This document shows, piece after piece, positions 18,267-25,764 of a DNA stretch of 64,000 bases; the first letter of the stretch is position 1, and every line of letters starts with the position of its first letter. Source of the stretch: Firmicutes bacterium HGW-Firmicutes-14 (GTDB lineage Bacteria > Bacillota > Thermincolia > Thermincolales > UBA2595); the NCBI GenBank assembly GCA_002840275.1, contig PHAB01000002.1, positions 124,001 to 188,000 of the forward strand, written 5' to 3'. The notes below the pieces were generated by a model. That model saw only the letters and a list, made by a program, of their open reading frames with translations. It was not told the DNA's origin and ran no database searches. The translations under genes and the position numbers were made by a program.

Positions 18267-18306
18267 ACAAAGCCGCCGGCAGGACTCATCTGCACGACGG
18301 CTTTGT
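18267..18306. terminator. Terminator between Gfo/Idh and flavodoxin genes
   Basis: ACAAAGCCG (18267-18275) pairs with CGGCTTTGT (18298-18306). Located between converging genes; the flanking A/T bases are modest, so strength is moderate. Confidence 0.7.
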
Positions 18307-18310
18307 TAAA

Positions 18311-18916
18311 TTAAGCCTGTGGCCGGCCCAGGGCAAACCCCGCGCCATGTACTTCTTCCAGGGCTTCCGGGTGTTCCAGGACAGCGCCTTTTTTATCTAT
18401 GGACGGGTAGCAGTAACATCCGGCATATTCAGCTTCCAGCATTAAGAAGAAATATTTCGCCACTCTTTCAGACCCGTCAAATATACTCTCCCTGTCCGAA
18501 CCGGCGGCAGATATAAACATCCCTTTTCGGGTCGGTCTCTTCTCTTTATCGACAATTACATCTCTTTTCAGGATGTATTTTGTGGACCAGAACCTCTGGG
18601 TCCTGTCAATCATGGCCTTGGCCTGGGCGCACATGCCCATGGAAAATATGGGTGCTGCCAGGATTATCCGGTTTGTACCCAGCAGTTTTTCATAAATCAA
18701 CTGCATATCATCTTTTACCACACACCTTCCTTCTTTAAAACAACCGTCACAGGCCAGGCAGGGTGAAAAACGGTAATCATTCAGGTAAATCAATTCTGTT
18801 TCCGCACCTGCCGCTGATGCACCTTCCAGGGCTCTTTGCAGCAGTATGGAAGTATTGCCATTTCGCCTGGGACTGGTGGATATACCCAGACAGTGAATTT
18901 TTTGGCCGTCCGGCAA
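18311..18916 (-). CDS. Flavodoxin/NADPH-dependent FMN reductase family protein
   Basis: About 201 residues. The frame opens at an ATG at 18946, but GAGGTGA is 5 nt before an in-frame TTG at 18916 (LPDGQKIHCLGISTS), which I prefer. FMN-binding flavodoxin-like fold: GISTSPRRNGNTSILLQRAL (phosphate loop), a Cys-rich stretch CLACDGCFKEGRC and APIFSMGMCAQAKAMIDR. The CxxCxxCxxxxxC stretch fits the iron-sulphur flavoprotein (Isf) type, where a [4Fe-4S] cluster sits near FMN, with spacing typical of that group. Role: electron transfer in an anaerobe, possibly from the ferredoxin encoded next to it. Confidence 0.82.
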   Translation of the reverse strand: MPDGQKIHCLGISTSPRRNGNTSILLQRALEGASAAGAETELIYLNDYRFSPCLACDGCFKEGRCVVKDDMQLIYEKLLGTNRIILAAPIFSMGMCAQAKAMIDRTQRFWSTKYILKRDVIVDKEKRPTRKGMFISAAGSDRESIFDGSERVAKYFFLMLEAEYAGCYCYPSIDKKGAVLEHPEALEEVHGAGFALGRPQA

Positions 18917-19001
18917 TTCAGTCACCTCGCTGTTTTTAACATGCAAATATTTTTAGCCTTTTTCCCAGTTTATCATTTTACGGTATAAATCAAAAGCCCT
19001 G

Positions 19002-19051
19002 AAAATAAGCAGGGAGGTTAGGGTAAATCCATTAACCTCTCTGCTTATTTT
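19002..19051. terminator. Strong terminator after the ferredoxin gene
   Basis: AAAATAAGCAGGGAGGTTA (19002-19020) pairs with the complementary arm at 19033-19051 with one mismatch in 19. It lies 6 nt past the minus-strand ferredoxin stop and would end that transcript before the flavodoxin gene. Confidence 0.85.
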
Positions 19052-19056
19052 TGAGT

Positions 19057-19374
19057 TTAATGTACCGGGACGGCGGCCGGGGGAACTCCCCTCCCCTTGT
19101 GTTCTATGTGTATGGCCGCATCAGGACAGACAGTCTGGCAGATTCCGCACACAATACACCCTTCGATTATCGGTCTGACAAGAGGGGTGCCCATAAACCC
19201 CAGCTCTTTTGACCATTCAATCACCCTCACCGGACACTTTTCTATACACAGACCGCAGCCCTTGCACAGGCCTGGATACACATTCCACCGGCCTTTTTCA
19301 TTTTCAAAGGTGTTTGCTTCCCAACGGCGCCCGTCTTCAACCGGGCCTTCAGATTTTTTTTCAACGTCTTTCAT
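19057..19374 (-). CDS. 2x[4Fe-4S] ferredoxin-like protein
   Basis: 105 residues from the ATG at 19374, which follows AAAGGGGGT with 7-nt spacing; a longer open frame to 19482 lacks such a site. Two bacterial ferredoxin motifs are complete: CKGCGLCIEKCPVRV and CIVCGICQTVCPDAA. The spacing and the GFMGTPLVRP segment between them resemble the small delta-type subunits of 2-oxoacid:ferredoxin oxidoreductases, but no alpha or beta subunit is nearby, so it probably acts as a free electron carrier. Confidence 0.88.
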   Translation of the reverse strand: MKDVEKKSEGPVEDGRRWEANTFENEKGRWNVYPGLCKGCGLCIEKCPVRVIEWSKELGFMGTPLVRPIIEGCIVCGICQTVCPDAAIHIEHKGRGVPPAAVPVH

Positions 19375-19567
19375 TTCATAACCCCCTTTGGACATTATTT
19401 TTTCACAACATAGGCGGATTATGCCTTGCAAAAAATTTAGCAGCACCATGTCCGCGGGACATCCAGGACTAAAACACCGCACAGCAGTGTACTGAATAAT
19501 GAGCTGTCTTTATAGTTATACTAACCCGTGAGAAATTATCAGTAAATATTAAACGGAGGTGGCTGGT

Positions 19568-19837
19568 TTGGCCAGGAAACGTGTAGCTATTGAAAATACT
19601 ATGGGCAATATGAGAGACTACCTTAGTGAGAAGGGGTATGAGGTAGTCCAGCTCGATCCTCACACCCAGACAGGTATCGAACTTAAGAATTGTGATGCCG
19701 TGGTTATTGCAGGCACAGATGAAAACCTCATGGGGATAAATTCTATTAAAACTGAATCCCCGGTGATAGATGCCCGGGGCATGTCACCTCAGCAGGTTTT
19801 AAACAGACTGGAAGAAACTTTTAAAAATTTAGATTAA
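19568..19837 (+). CDS. ykuS: UPF0180 (YkuS) family protein
   Basis: About 89 residues from a TTG at 19568; GGAGG at 19555-19559 is 8 nt away and overlaps the alternative GTG at 19559. The sequence follows the YkuS pattern: VAIENTMGNMRDYLSEKGYE, VVQL, CDAVVIAGTDENLMGI and APVIDARG-like SPVIDARGMSPQQVLNRLEE. Small soluble protein of unknown function, common in Firmicutes. Monocistronic, followed by the promoter of the riboswitch leader. Confidence 0.85.
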   Translation: MARKRVAIENTMGNMRDYLSEKGYEVVQLDPHTQTGIELKNCDAVVIAGTDENLMGINSIKTESPVIDARGMSPQQVLNRLEETFKNLD

Positions 19838-19840
19838 TGG

Positions 19841-19869
19841 TTGTCTTTTCCATGAAAATGGCTTAAAAT
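19841..19869 (+). promoter_or_regulatory. Promoter of the manganese riboswitch transcript
   Basis: TTGTCT, 17-bp spacer, TAAAAT. Start of transcription would be near 19877, about 20 nt before the aptamer. Confidence 0.7.
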
Positions 19870-19895
19870 TATTAGTGATAAACCTATTAAGAATG

Positions 19896-20013
19896 TTAAA
19901 GGGGAGTAGCTGGCTTTTATGGCAGGGTAGAGTCAACATGCTGGCATGAATATCCGGAGGGTATAGATGCCTGGTTCTACCGTTGGAGTTGATCCGATTA
20001 GCGAGACCTTTAA
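19896..20013 (+). ncRNA. yybP-ykoY manganese riboswitch aptamer
   Basis: TTAAAGG (19896-19902) pairs with CCTTTAA (20007-20013) as helix P1. Just inside it are the conserved GGGGAGTAGC on the 5' side and GCGAGACC on the 3' side, the hallmark of the yybP-ykoY Mn2+ sensor; the two internal arms lie between. The gene downstream belongs to a family often controlled by this riboswitch. The 3' strand of P1 is also the 5' strand of the terminator hairpin, so Mn2+ binding that stabilises P1 should prevent termination and turn the exporter on. Confidence 0.88.
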
Positions 20014-20060
20014 CACGGGACATGTGTCTCAACATGACCCGTGTTAAAGGTCTTTAGTTT
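20004..20060 (+). terminator. Riboswitch-controlled terminator
   Basis: AGACCTTTAACACGGG (20004-20019) pairs perfectly with the arm at 20038-20053, then a T-rich tail. The first arm includes the 3' strand of aptamer P1, so formation of the two helices is mutually exclusive. Confidence 0.88.
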
Positions 20061-20090
20061 TACTGTAGGAATGAATTTTGGGGGATATTT

Positions 20091-20675
20091 ATGGAAGCAT
20101 TGATCGGTTCCCTGTTTTTTATAACCATGGCAGAAATGGGGGACAAGACCCAGTTGGTGGCCCTGGCATTTGCCACCAGGTACCGGCTGAGGGATGTAAT
20201 AGGAGGGATTTTTGCTGCCACCCTCCTGATCCACTTCTTTTCCGTGATTATTGGGCAGTTTATGGGCCAAATAATCCCTCTTGTCTATATTAAATTCATT
20301 GCCGGTGCATCATTTATCGGTTTTGGTATCTGGACCCTGAGGGGGGATGAACTGGACGGCGCTGATGAAAAGGTGACCAGGTTCAGCCCGTTCATGACTG
20401 TGGCAGCAGCCTTTTTCCTGGCTGAACTGGGTGACAAGACACAATTAGCCACCATATCTCTGGCTGCCAGTTACGGCAGTACTACGGCAGCCTATTACAG
20501 TACTTTTATCCAGGTTTGGCTCGGTTCCACCCTGGGGATGGTAATTGCCGACGGCTTGGCTATAGTAATTGGTATCGTATTGGGGAGAAGGCTTCCGGAA
20601 AAAATAATCAAGTGGGTGTCTGCCGCAATATTTATCAGTTTTGGTATCCTGACTTTGGCCGAAATCTGGTTTTAA
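20091..20675 (+). CDS. TMEM165/Gdt1 (UPF0016) family manganese exporter, MneA-like
   Basis: 194 residues, six membrane helices in two repeats. Each repeat carries the family signature: TMAEMGDKTQLVALAF and FLAELGDKTQLATISL, where the ExGD(K)T acidic residues bind the cation. The family moves Mn2+ or Ca2+ against H+; bacterial members controlled by yybP-ykoY RNAs export Mn2+. ATG at 20091. The leader carries exactly that riboswitch and terminator, so expression should rise with cytoplasmic Mn2+. Substrate assignment combines family and regulation. Confidence 0.92.
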   Translation: MEALIGSLFFITMAEMGDKTQLVALAFATRYRLRDVIGGIFAATLLIHFFSVIIGQFMGQIIPLVYIKFIAGASFIGFGIWTLRGDELDGADEKVTRFSPFMTVAAAFFLAELGDKTQLATISLAASYGSTTAAYYSTFIQVWLGSTLGMVIADGLAIVIGIVLGRRLPEKIIKWVSAAIFISFGILTLAEIWF

Positions 20676-20736
20676 ATTTTGCGGCCCGGGGGAACCACCG
20701 GTGGATATAAGGCAAATTCGGACAGGAGTGGATTAA

Positions 20737-21621
20737 ATGACAACAGGCTTAATAGACCTGCATATACATACGACTGCTTCAGATGGCACAATGACACCCG
20801 CCAGGATGGTTTTTCATGCTGCCGGCTCAGGCCTGAAGGCTGTGGCAATAACTGACCATGACACTGTTGACGGTGTGTCTGAAGCAATCGCTGCCGGGAA
20901 AGAAGCCGGTATTGAAGTTGTGCCGGGAGTGGAAATCGGGGTCGATTATCCCGGGGAAATGCATATCCTTGGGTATTACATCGACCATAAAAACAGCGGA
21001 CTGGCACGGGGACTTAGCTGCCTGCGCCGCTACCGGGAAGAGCGCAATCCCATGATGATTGAAAAACTAAGGGAACTGGGTTTTGATATAACCCTGGAGG
21101 AAGTGGCAGGCATAGCCGGAGGAAATGTTATAGGGAGGCCTCATTTCGCGGCACTTCTTACCAGGAAGGGGTATACGGCAGATAACAGGGAAGCCTTTGA
21201 CCGGTATCTCGGAGCCGGAAAACCTGCTTATGTCAAAAAGGACAGGCTGTCTCCCCAGGATGGGATTAAAATGATTATCGAAGCAGGCGGCATTCCTGTA
21301 CTGGCACATCCCAGGTACCTAAGGATAAGGGAAGACCACAGCCTGAAGGAGTTAATTCATGAATTACGGGGATTTGGATTGAAAGGAATAGAGGTTTTCT
21401 ATCCGGAACATACCCCCGAAGAAACTGAGAGGTTTTATCAACTGGCTTCTGCCACCGGGCTTTTGGTCACCGGGGGAACGGATTTTCACGGGACCAATAA
21501 ACCCGGTTTAAAAATAGGTACAGGCCCTGGTGACCTAAGGGTCAGGTATAGCCTTTTGGAAAAGCTGAAAAAGAATATTCCCAACCCGTCAAAAAACAAC
21601 GGGTCTCTACGAATTTATTAA
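20737..21621 (+). CDS. PHP-domain phosphoesterase (YciV/RNase AM-like)
   Basis: 294 residues. PHP metal motifs: DLHIHTTASDGTMTP near the N-terminus, AITDHDTVDG, EIGVDYPGEMHILGYYID, IGRPHFAALL, VLAHPRY and GGTDFHG near the end. The architecture with an inserted helical domain matches the YciV/TrpH group; E. coli YciV is a 5'-3' exonuclease on short RNA and 5' ends of rRNA. Acts in the cytoplasm. Distance of 61 nt from the exporter makes a shared transcript possible but not required. Confidence 0.88.
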   Translation: MTTGLIDLHIHTTASDGTMTPARMVFHAAGSGLKAVAITDHDTVDGVSEAIAAGKEAGIEVVPGVEIGVDYPGEMHILGYYIDHKNSGLARGLSCLRRYREERNPMMIEKLRELGFDITLEEVAGIAGGNVIGRPHFAALLTRKGYTADNREAFDRYLGAGKPAYVKKDRLSPQDGIKMIIEAGGIPVLAHPRYLRIREDHSLKELIHELRGFGLKGIEVFYPEHTPEETERFYQLASATGLLVTGGTDFHGTNKPGLKIGTGPGDLRVRYSLLEKLKKNIPNPSKNNGSLRIY

Positions 21622-21742
21622 TAAATACGCCATATTCAGATACGGTTCTGCGGAAGGCTGGTCTAAAGGTTTCCAGTTGAGTTTAATTATGGTGGTTTTC
21701 ACGGTATAATAGAAATAACATAAACGGGGGAGAGGATGAAGT

Positions 21743-24700
21743 TTGATTAGAAGCTTATTTAATGCAGCGGCTAAATGGACAAGGTTAATGGCAGGCACAA
21801 GTACCAGTACCAGGGCCAGGACGAAAATTACGGCATGGGTAACCCTGCTGGTATTTTTTCTGTCTTTATCCTGGCCGGCCGGTTTAGCAGGGGCCTACAC
21901 GGAAACATCCAGGACCTCCGAAACCGAGCCTGTGGCTGAGGGTGTTACCGTTGAACGGTTGAATATCCGCACAACTGAGGGGCCGCTGAACATATATGTA
22001 ATGAAAGTGGATATGGCCAATGAATATGTGAAAGTGGATACCCTTGTCGGAAGCGGCGGGGTTATTACGACTAACCGGAGTACAAGCAACCTGGCCAAAG
22101 AAGCAGGAGCGGTTGCCGCTGTTAACGGAGACTTCTTCCAGATGAAAGAAAAGGCACCTATAGGCATTACTGTGCAATCGGGTGAACTCGTTACCTCCCC
22201 GGCCCTGACTACCAGTATGAATGCCTTCGGTCTGACCGGGGACAATGTACCGGTTTTTACCGTTTTTGGTTTTCAGGGTGCAGTTACAGCCCCGTCAGGG
22301 ATCCAGCACCAGTTGTCAGGGATTAACAAGCCTACATACCAGGTTACCAAGGATGTCAATTCAGATGTTAACCGTCTGAATATGTATACTCCACGCTGGG
22401 GGGCCAAAAGCAGGGGACTCCTGCAGGGGCTGACCGGCACAGTGGAGATGGTGGTTGAGTATGACAGGGTAAAAGAATTCCGTTTGGATCAGCCAGGGAC
22501 CGATATCCCTGCAAGCGGTTATGTCCTTGCCGGACATGGAACGGCTGCTGAATTTCTGCAGCAAAATTTTTTAGTTGGCGACCAGGTTCAGGTAAGCTAC
22601 AAGGTTATCCCGGAAACAGACAACCTCCAGGCAGCCATCGGCGGACAGGCGATTCTTATAAAAGATGGGAAACGGCACTGGTTCAGTAATACCATTTTCG
22701 GGAATCATGCCAGAACCGCAATAGGGGCTTCCCGGGACGGAAAAACACTGTACCTGGTGGTGGCGGACGGTGGACAGACCAGCAGGGGAATGACCCAGGA
22801 AGAAATGGCTGATTTTATGATATCTGTCGGTGCATGGACAGCCCTGAACCTGGACGGCGGCGGTTCCTCCGCTATGGCTGTCAGGCAGTTGGGGGATGAA
22901 ACCGTTACCCTGATTAATAATCCTTCACAAGGGTCTGAAAGGTCCATACCGACCGGATTGGGGATATTTTCCACAGCACCTCCGGGAGAATTAGCCGGGT
23001 TAAAGGTTACAGGCCCCAGGGTCATGGTAGTAGGGACAACCAAGAATTTTACCGCCAAGGGTTATGACGAGCATTACAATCCCTATTATGTAATGATTGA
23101 TGATATAAGCTGGACCGTATCCCCCGGTTCTTTGGGCAGATTTGACGGAAGCGCCTTTGGTGCAGAGGGGAGTGGAGAGGGGAAGGTAAAGGCCTCTTAC
23201 CGGGGTGTTACCCGGGAATACCCTGTACGGGTCCTGGGCAGTGCCGATATTGCCAGGCTTGAAGTGAATCCGTCGGCTATCGCTGTAAGGCCGGGAGAAA
23301 GTGTTGCTTTTTCTGTTAAAGTGGTAACCAAGCAGGGGGAAGTGTTCAACCTGCAGCCCGGAGAATATGAGGTGAGGGTCGGCGGGGACGTTGGGACTGT
23401 AACCGGCAATAAGTTTACGGCCGGGAAAAGTTTTGCTTCCGGCCAGGTTACGATAAAAGTGGATTCGACGCAGGCGGTGGTCAGAGTTGCTGTCGGGTCT
23501 GTGGAAAAACCCTTTTATGGTTTTGAAACAGCGCGGAACCTCAAGTACAGGGGATATCCTGAAGGACAGGTTCCCGGCAGTTTCAGGCTGATAAAACCGG
23601 ATGAGCCGTCCTTCCGGGGAGTGGGGGCAGCCAGGCTGGAATATGACTTTACCGCTACAGATAAGACCCGGGCTGCATACGGGAATTTTGAAGGCGGACT
23701 GGCCCTGCCCGGTCAACCGATGGGGATAGGGCTTTGGGTATTGGGTGACGGAGGAAACAGCCACTGGCTGAGGGCCAGGATTACTGATGCATCAGGCACG
23801 GAAAAACTTATTGACCTGGCCAGGAATGTTGACTGGAAGGGCTGGAAGCACGTGACCGGCGATTTGCCGGCAGGGATCCAGTATCCTGTTACCCTGACGG
23901 ATATATACCTGGTGGAACCGGAAAAAGGGCCAGGGGATAAGGGAGTAATATATTTCGATGAAATATCCCTGATTTATCCCCCGGAAGCCGGGGAAACAGG
24001 AACTGCTCCTGAAGCGCAGTCTGTTCAGAAGGTGATTGACCCCGGTATTCCTGTTCCGGTGAAACTGGGGACTGACCTGGAAATGACTTTTAACAATCCG
24101 GCGAAATCGCCTGTCTATACCGTTAAAGCCCGCCAATTATGGGAAACTGAGCTTGGAACACCCGGATATAATCCTGTTATGCCGCTGTTTACTGTTTCCG
24201 GTGAAGCAGATGGGGACACGCAGGAACGTCTTCCCGGGCCTGTTAAGATAACAATAGGTTTTAAAGGCATATCAGAACCAAACAGGTTAAGGGTTATGTG
24301 GTGGAACGGAAAAAAAGCAGCTTGGCAGTCGATTCCCGCGGTTACAGACATCGGGGCAGGAACTGTTACGGCAAAAACAGACCGCCTGGGCACATTGGGA
24401 TTGATGGTTGATGCCAGGCCCCTGCCGCGTTTCTCTGATACTGATTCCAGCTGGGCAAAGGGTATAATCAGCGACATGGCCGGAAAAAGAATAGTTAACG
24501 GATATCCTGACGGAAGCTTTTTACCGGCCAAAGGAGTTACAAGGGCCGAATTTGTAACCCTCCTGACCAATACCCTTGGATGGGAGCCTGAAGCGGAAGG
24601 TCTCAACTTCAGTGATTCAATCCCGGCCTGGGCCCAGGGCAGCACCGCAGCTGCTGTTAAACTTGGTGTTGTGAGAGGGTATGAAGACGGGACCTTCAGG

Positions 24701-24955
24701 CCGCACAGGGTAATTACCAGGGCCGAAATGGCCGCTATCCTTAATCAGGCCCTGGCCTTGCCGGACAGTACCACACCATCCAGCTATGATGACTGGAGGG
24801 ACATAGCATCATGGGCTGTTCAGCCTGTCAGGAACACAAAGGAAGCCGGGGTTATGCAGGGAAGCGGCAATAAGTTCCGTCCCCGGGATATTGCCAACAG
24901 GGCAGAGGCTACAGCTGTTATGGCCAGGGTACTTGAATATTATGTTACCCACTGA
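21743..24955 (+). CDS. Surface phosphodiester-glycosidase (NAGPA-like) protein with three SLH domains
   Basis: 1070 residues from a TTG after GGGGGAGAGG. Signal peptide at about 27-52. Residues about 70-415 are the phosphodiester glycosidase/NAGPA domain: VAAVNGDFF, ARTAIGASRDGKTLYLVVADG, TSRGMTQEEMADFM and NLDGGGSSAM. Bacterial Ig-like regions follow (about 420-580), a beta-sandwich likely to bind carbohydrate (about 590-760), and three SLH motifs in the last 180 residues (WAKGIISDMAGKRIVNGYPD, AAVKLGVVRGYEDGTFRP and a third) that tether it to the cell wall. It would cleave sugar-phosphodiester bonds in secondary wall polymer or environmental glycans. Confidence 0.9.
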   Translation: MIRSLFNAAAKWTRLMAGTSTSTRARTKITAWVTLLVFFLSLSWPAGLAGAYTETSRTSETEPVAEGVTVERLNIRTTEGPLNIYVMKVDMANEYVKVDTLVGSGGVITTNRSTSNLAKEAGAVAAVNGDFFQMKEKAPIGITVQSGELVTSPALTTSMNAFGLTGDNVPVFTVFGFQGAVTAPSGIQHQLSGINKPTYQVTKDVNSDVNRLNMYTPRWGAKSRGLLQGLTGTVEMVVEYDRVKEFRLDQPGTDIPASGYVLAGHGTAAEFLQQNFLVGDQVQVSYKVIPETDNLQAAIGGQAILIKDGKRHWFSNTIFGNHARTAIGASRDGKTLYLVVADGGQTSRGMTQEEMADFMISVGAWTALNLDGGGSSAMAVRQLGDETVTLINNPSQGSERSIPTGLGIFSTAPPGELAGLKVTGPRVMVVGTTKNFTAKGYDEHYNPYYVMIDDISWTVSPGSLGRFDGSAFGAEGSGEGKVKASYRGVTREYPVRVLGSADIARLEVNPSAIAVRPGESVAFSVKVVTKQGEVFNLQPGEYEVRVGGDVGTVTGNKFTAGKSFASGQVTIKVDSTQAVVRVAVGSVEKPFYGFETARNLKYRGYPEGQVPGSFRLIKPDEPSFRGVGAARLEYDFTATDKTRAAYGNFEGGLALPGQPMGIGLWVLGDGGNSHWLRARITDASGTEKLIDLARNVDWKGWKHVTGDLPAGIQYPVTLTDIYLVEPEKGPGDKGVIYFDEISLIYPPEAGETGTAPEAQSVQKVIDPGIPVPVKLGTDLEMTFNNPAKSPVYTVKARQLWETELGTPGYNPVMPLFTVSGEADGDTQERLPGPVKITIGFKGISEPNRLRVMWWNGKKAAWQSIPAVTDIGAGTVTAKTDRLGTLGLMVDARPLPRFSDTDSSWAKGIISDMAGKRIVNGYPDGSFLPAKGVTRAEFVTLLTNTLGWEPEAEGLNFSDSIPAWAQGSTAAAVKLGVVRGYEDGTFRPHRVITRAEMAAILNQALALPDSTTPSSYDDWRDIASWAVQPVRNTKEAGVMQGSGNKFRPRDIANRAEATAVMARVLEYYVTH

Positions 24956-24975
24956 TTAACAGAGTTCTTACGAGG

Positions 24976-25644
24976 ATGGTTCAGTTGAAAAGAGTTGAAG
25001 CAGTTCCAGCCGTTTTTAAAGGGAAAATGGGGTATAACATAAAAGTAAATGACCCCCGGGCCACTTTACAGGATTATATTGATGCTGTCGAAATGTTTAT
25101 TTCCGGAAGTGGGTGCTTCCGCTCCCGGAAACCGGAGCTTGAGACCTGTTATGGCTGTGACCTGTGCTGCCAGGAACGTATACCTGTAACCATGGTTGAT
25201 GTTTTTAATTTAACCGGGCCGAATGTTGAAGAAGCCTTTAAAAAGTTTCTTCATGTTTATGTGGACAGAAGGGTTGTTGATATCACCATGGCCCTGGATG
25301 GCCGGGGGAAATGCATTTTCCTGGATAACACAAAAGGAACGTGTACTGTTTATAACATGCGTCCATTGGTGTGCCGGACTTTTATCTGCTGCCCTTCAAC
25401 AGGCGGAGCAAAGAAACTGAGGGAAGAAATTGTAAATACCGGTGAGGATGAACTGGTAAGAAGCTGGTTTTTGACAGGGGAAAATGGTATTACCCCGATA
25501 ATCCATGAGGGAGTATCCCCTTCGCCGGATATCTCAGATTATCCACCGACTCCGTTTGCCCGGACCCGGGATTACAATAAGATAAGAATAAAAGATGTGT
25601 GTTCACCGCAAACCTGGAAAAGGCTGACAACAACAAACAAATAA
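24976..25644 (+). CDS. YkgJ-family Cys-rich metal/cluster-binding protein
   Basis: 222 residues. The family motif CYGCDLCCQERIP (CX2CX2CC) is followed by CIFLDNTKGTCTVYNMRPLVCRTFICCPS, giving the eight-cysteine zinc or Fe-S site of UPF0153/YkgJ proteins. Function is not established for the family. Lies 20 nt after the SLH protein, in the same direction; the ribosome site (GAGG) is weak. Cytoplasmic. Confidence 0.85.
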   Translation: MVQLKRVEAVPAVFKGKMGYNIKVNDPRATLQDYIDAVEMFISGSGCFRSRKPELETCYGCDLCCQERIPVTMVDVFNLTGPNVEEAFKKFLHVYVDRRVVDITMALDGRGKCIFLDNTKGTCTVYNMRPLVCRTFICCPSTGGAKKLREEIVNTGEDELVRSWFLTGENGITPIIHEGVSPSPDISDYPPTPFARTRDYNKIRIKDVCSPQTWKRLTTTNK

Positions 25645-25764
25645 CTTATGCAGAAATAAAGAAGGTTTTTAAAATATAGATGTCGAATGTTAGTAGAAGT
25701 TATTATTAAATTATACCCCGATTCTAAGTGACACGCAGTATCCTGACTGAATGGGGGAAATTGG

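Noticed and set aside
23000-23764. 254-codon minus-strand frame inside the SLH protein gene
   Set aside because: Antisense shadow without start signals or domain.
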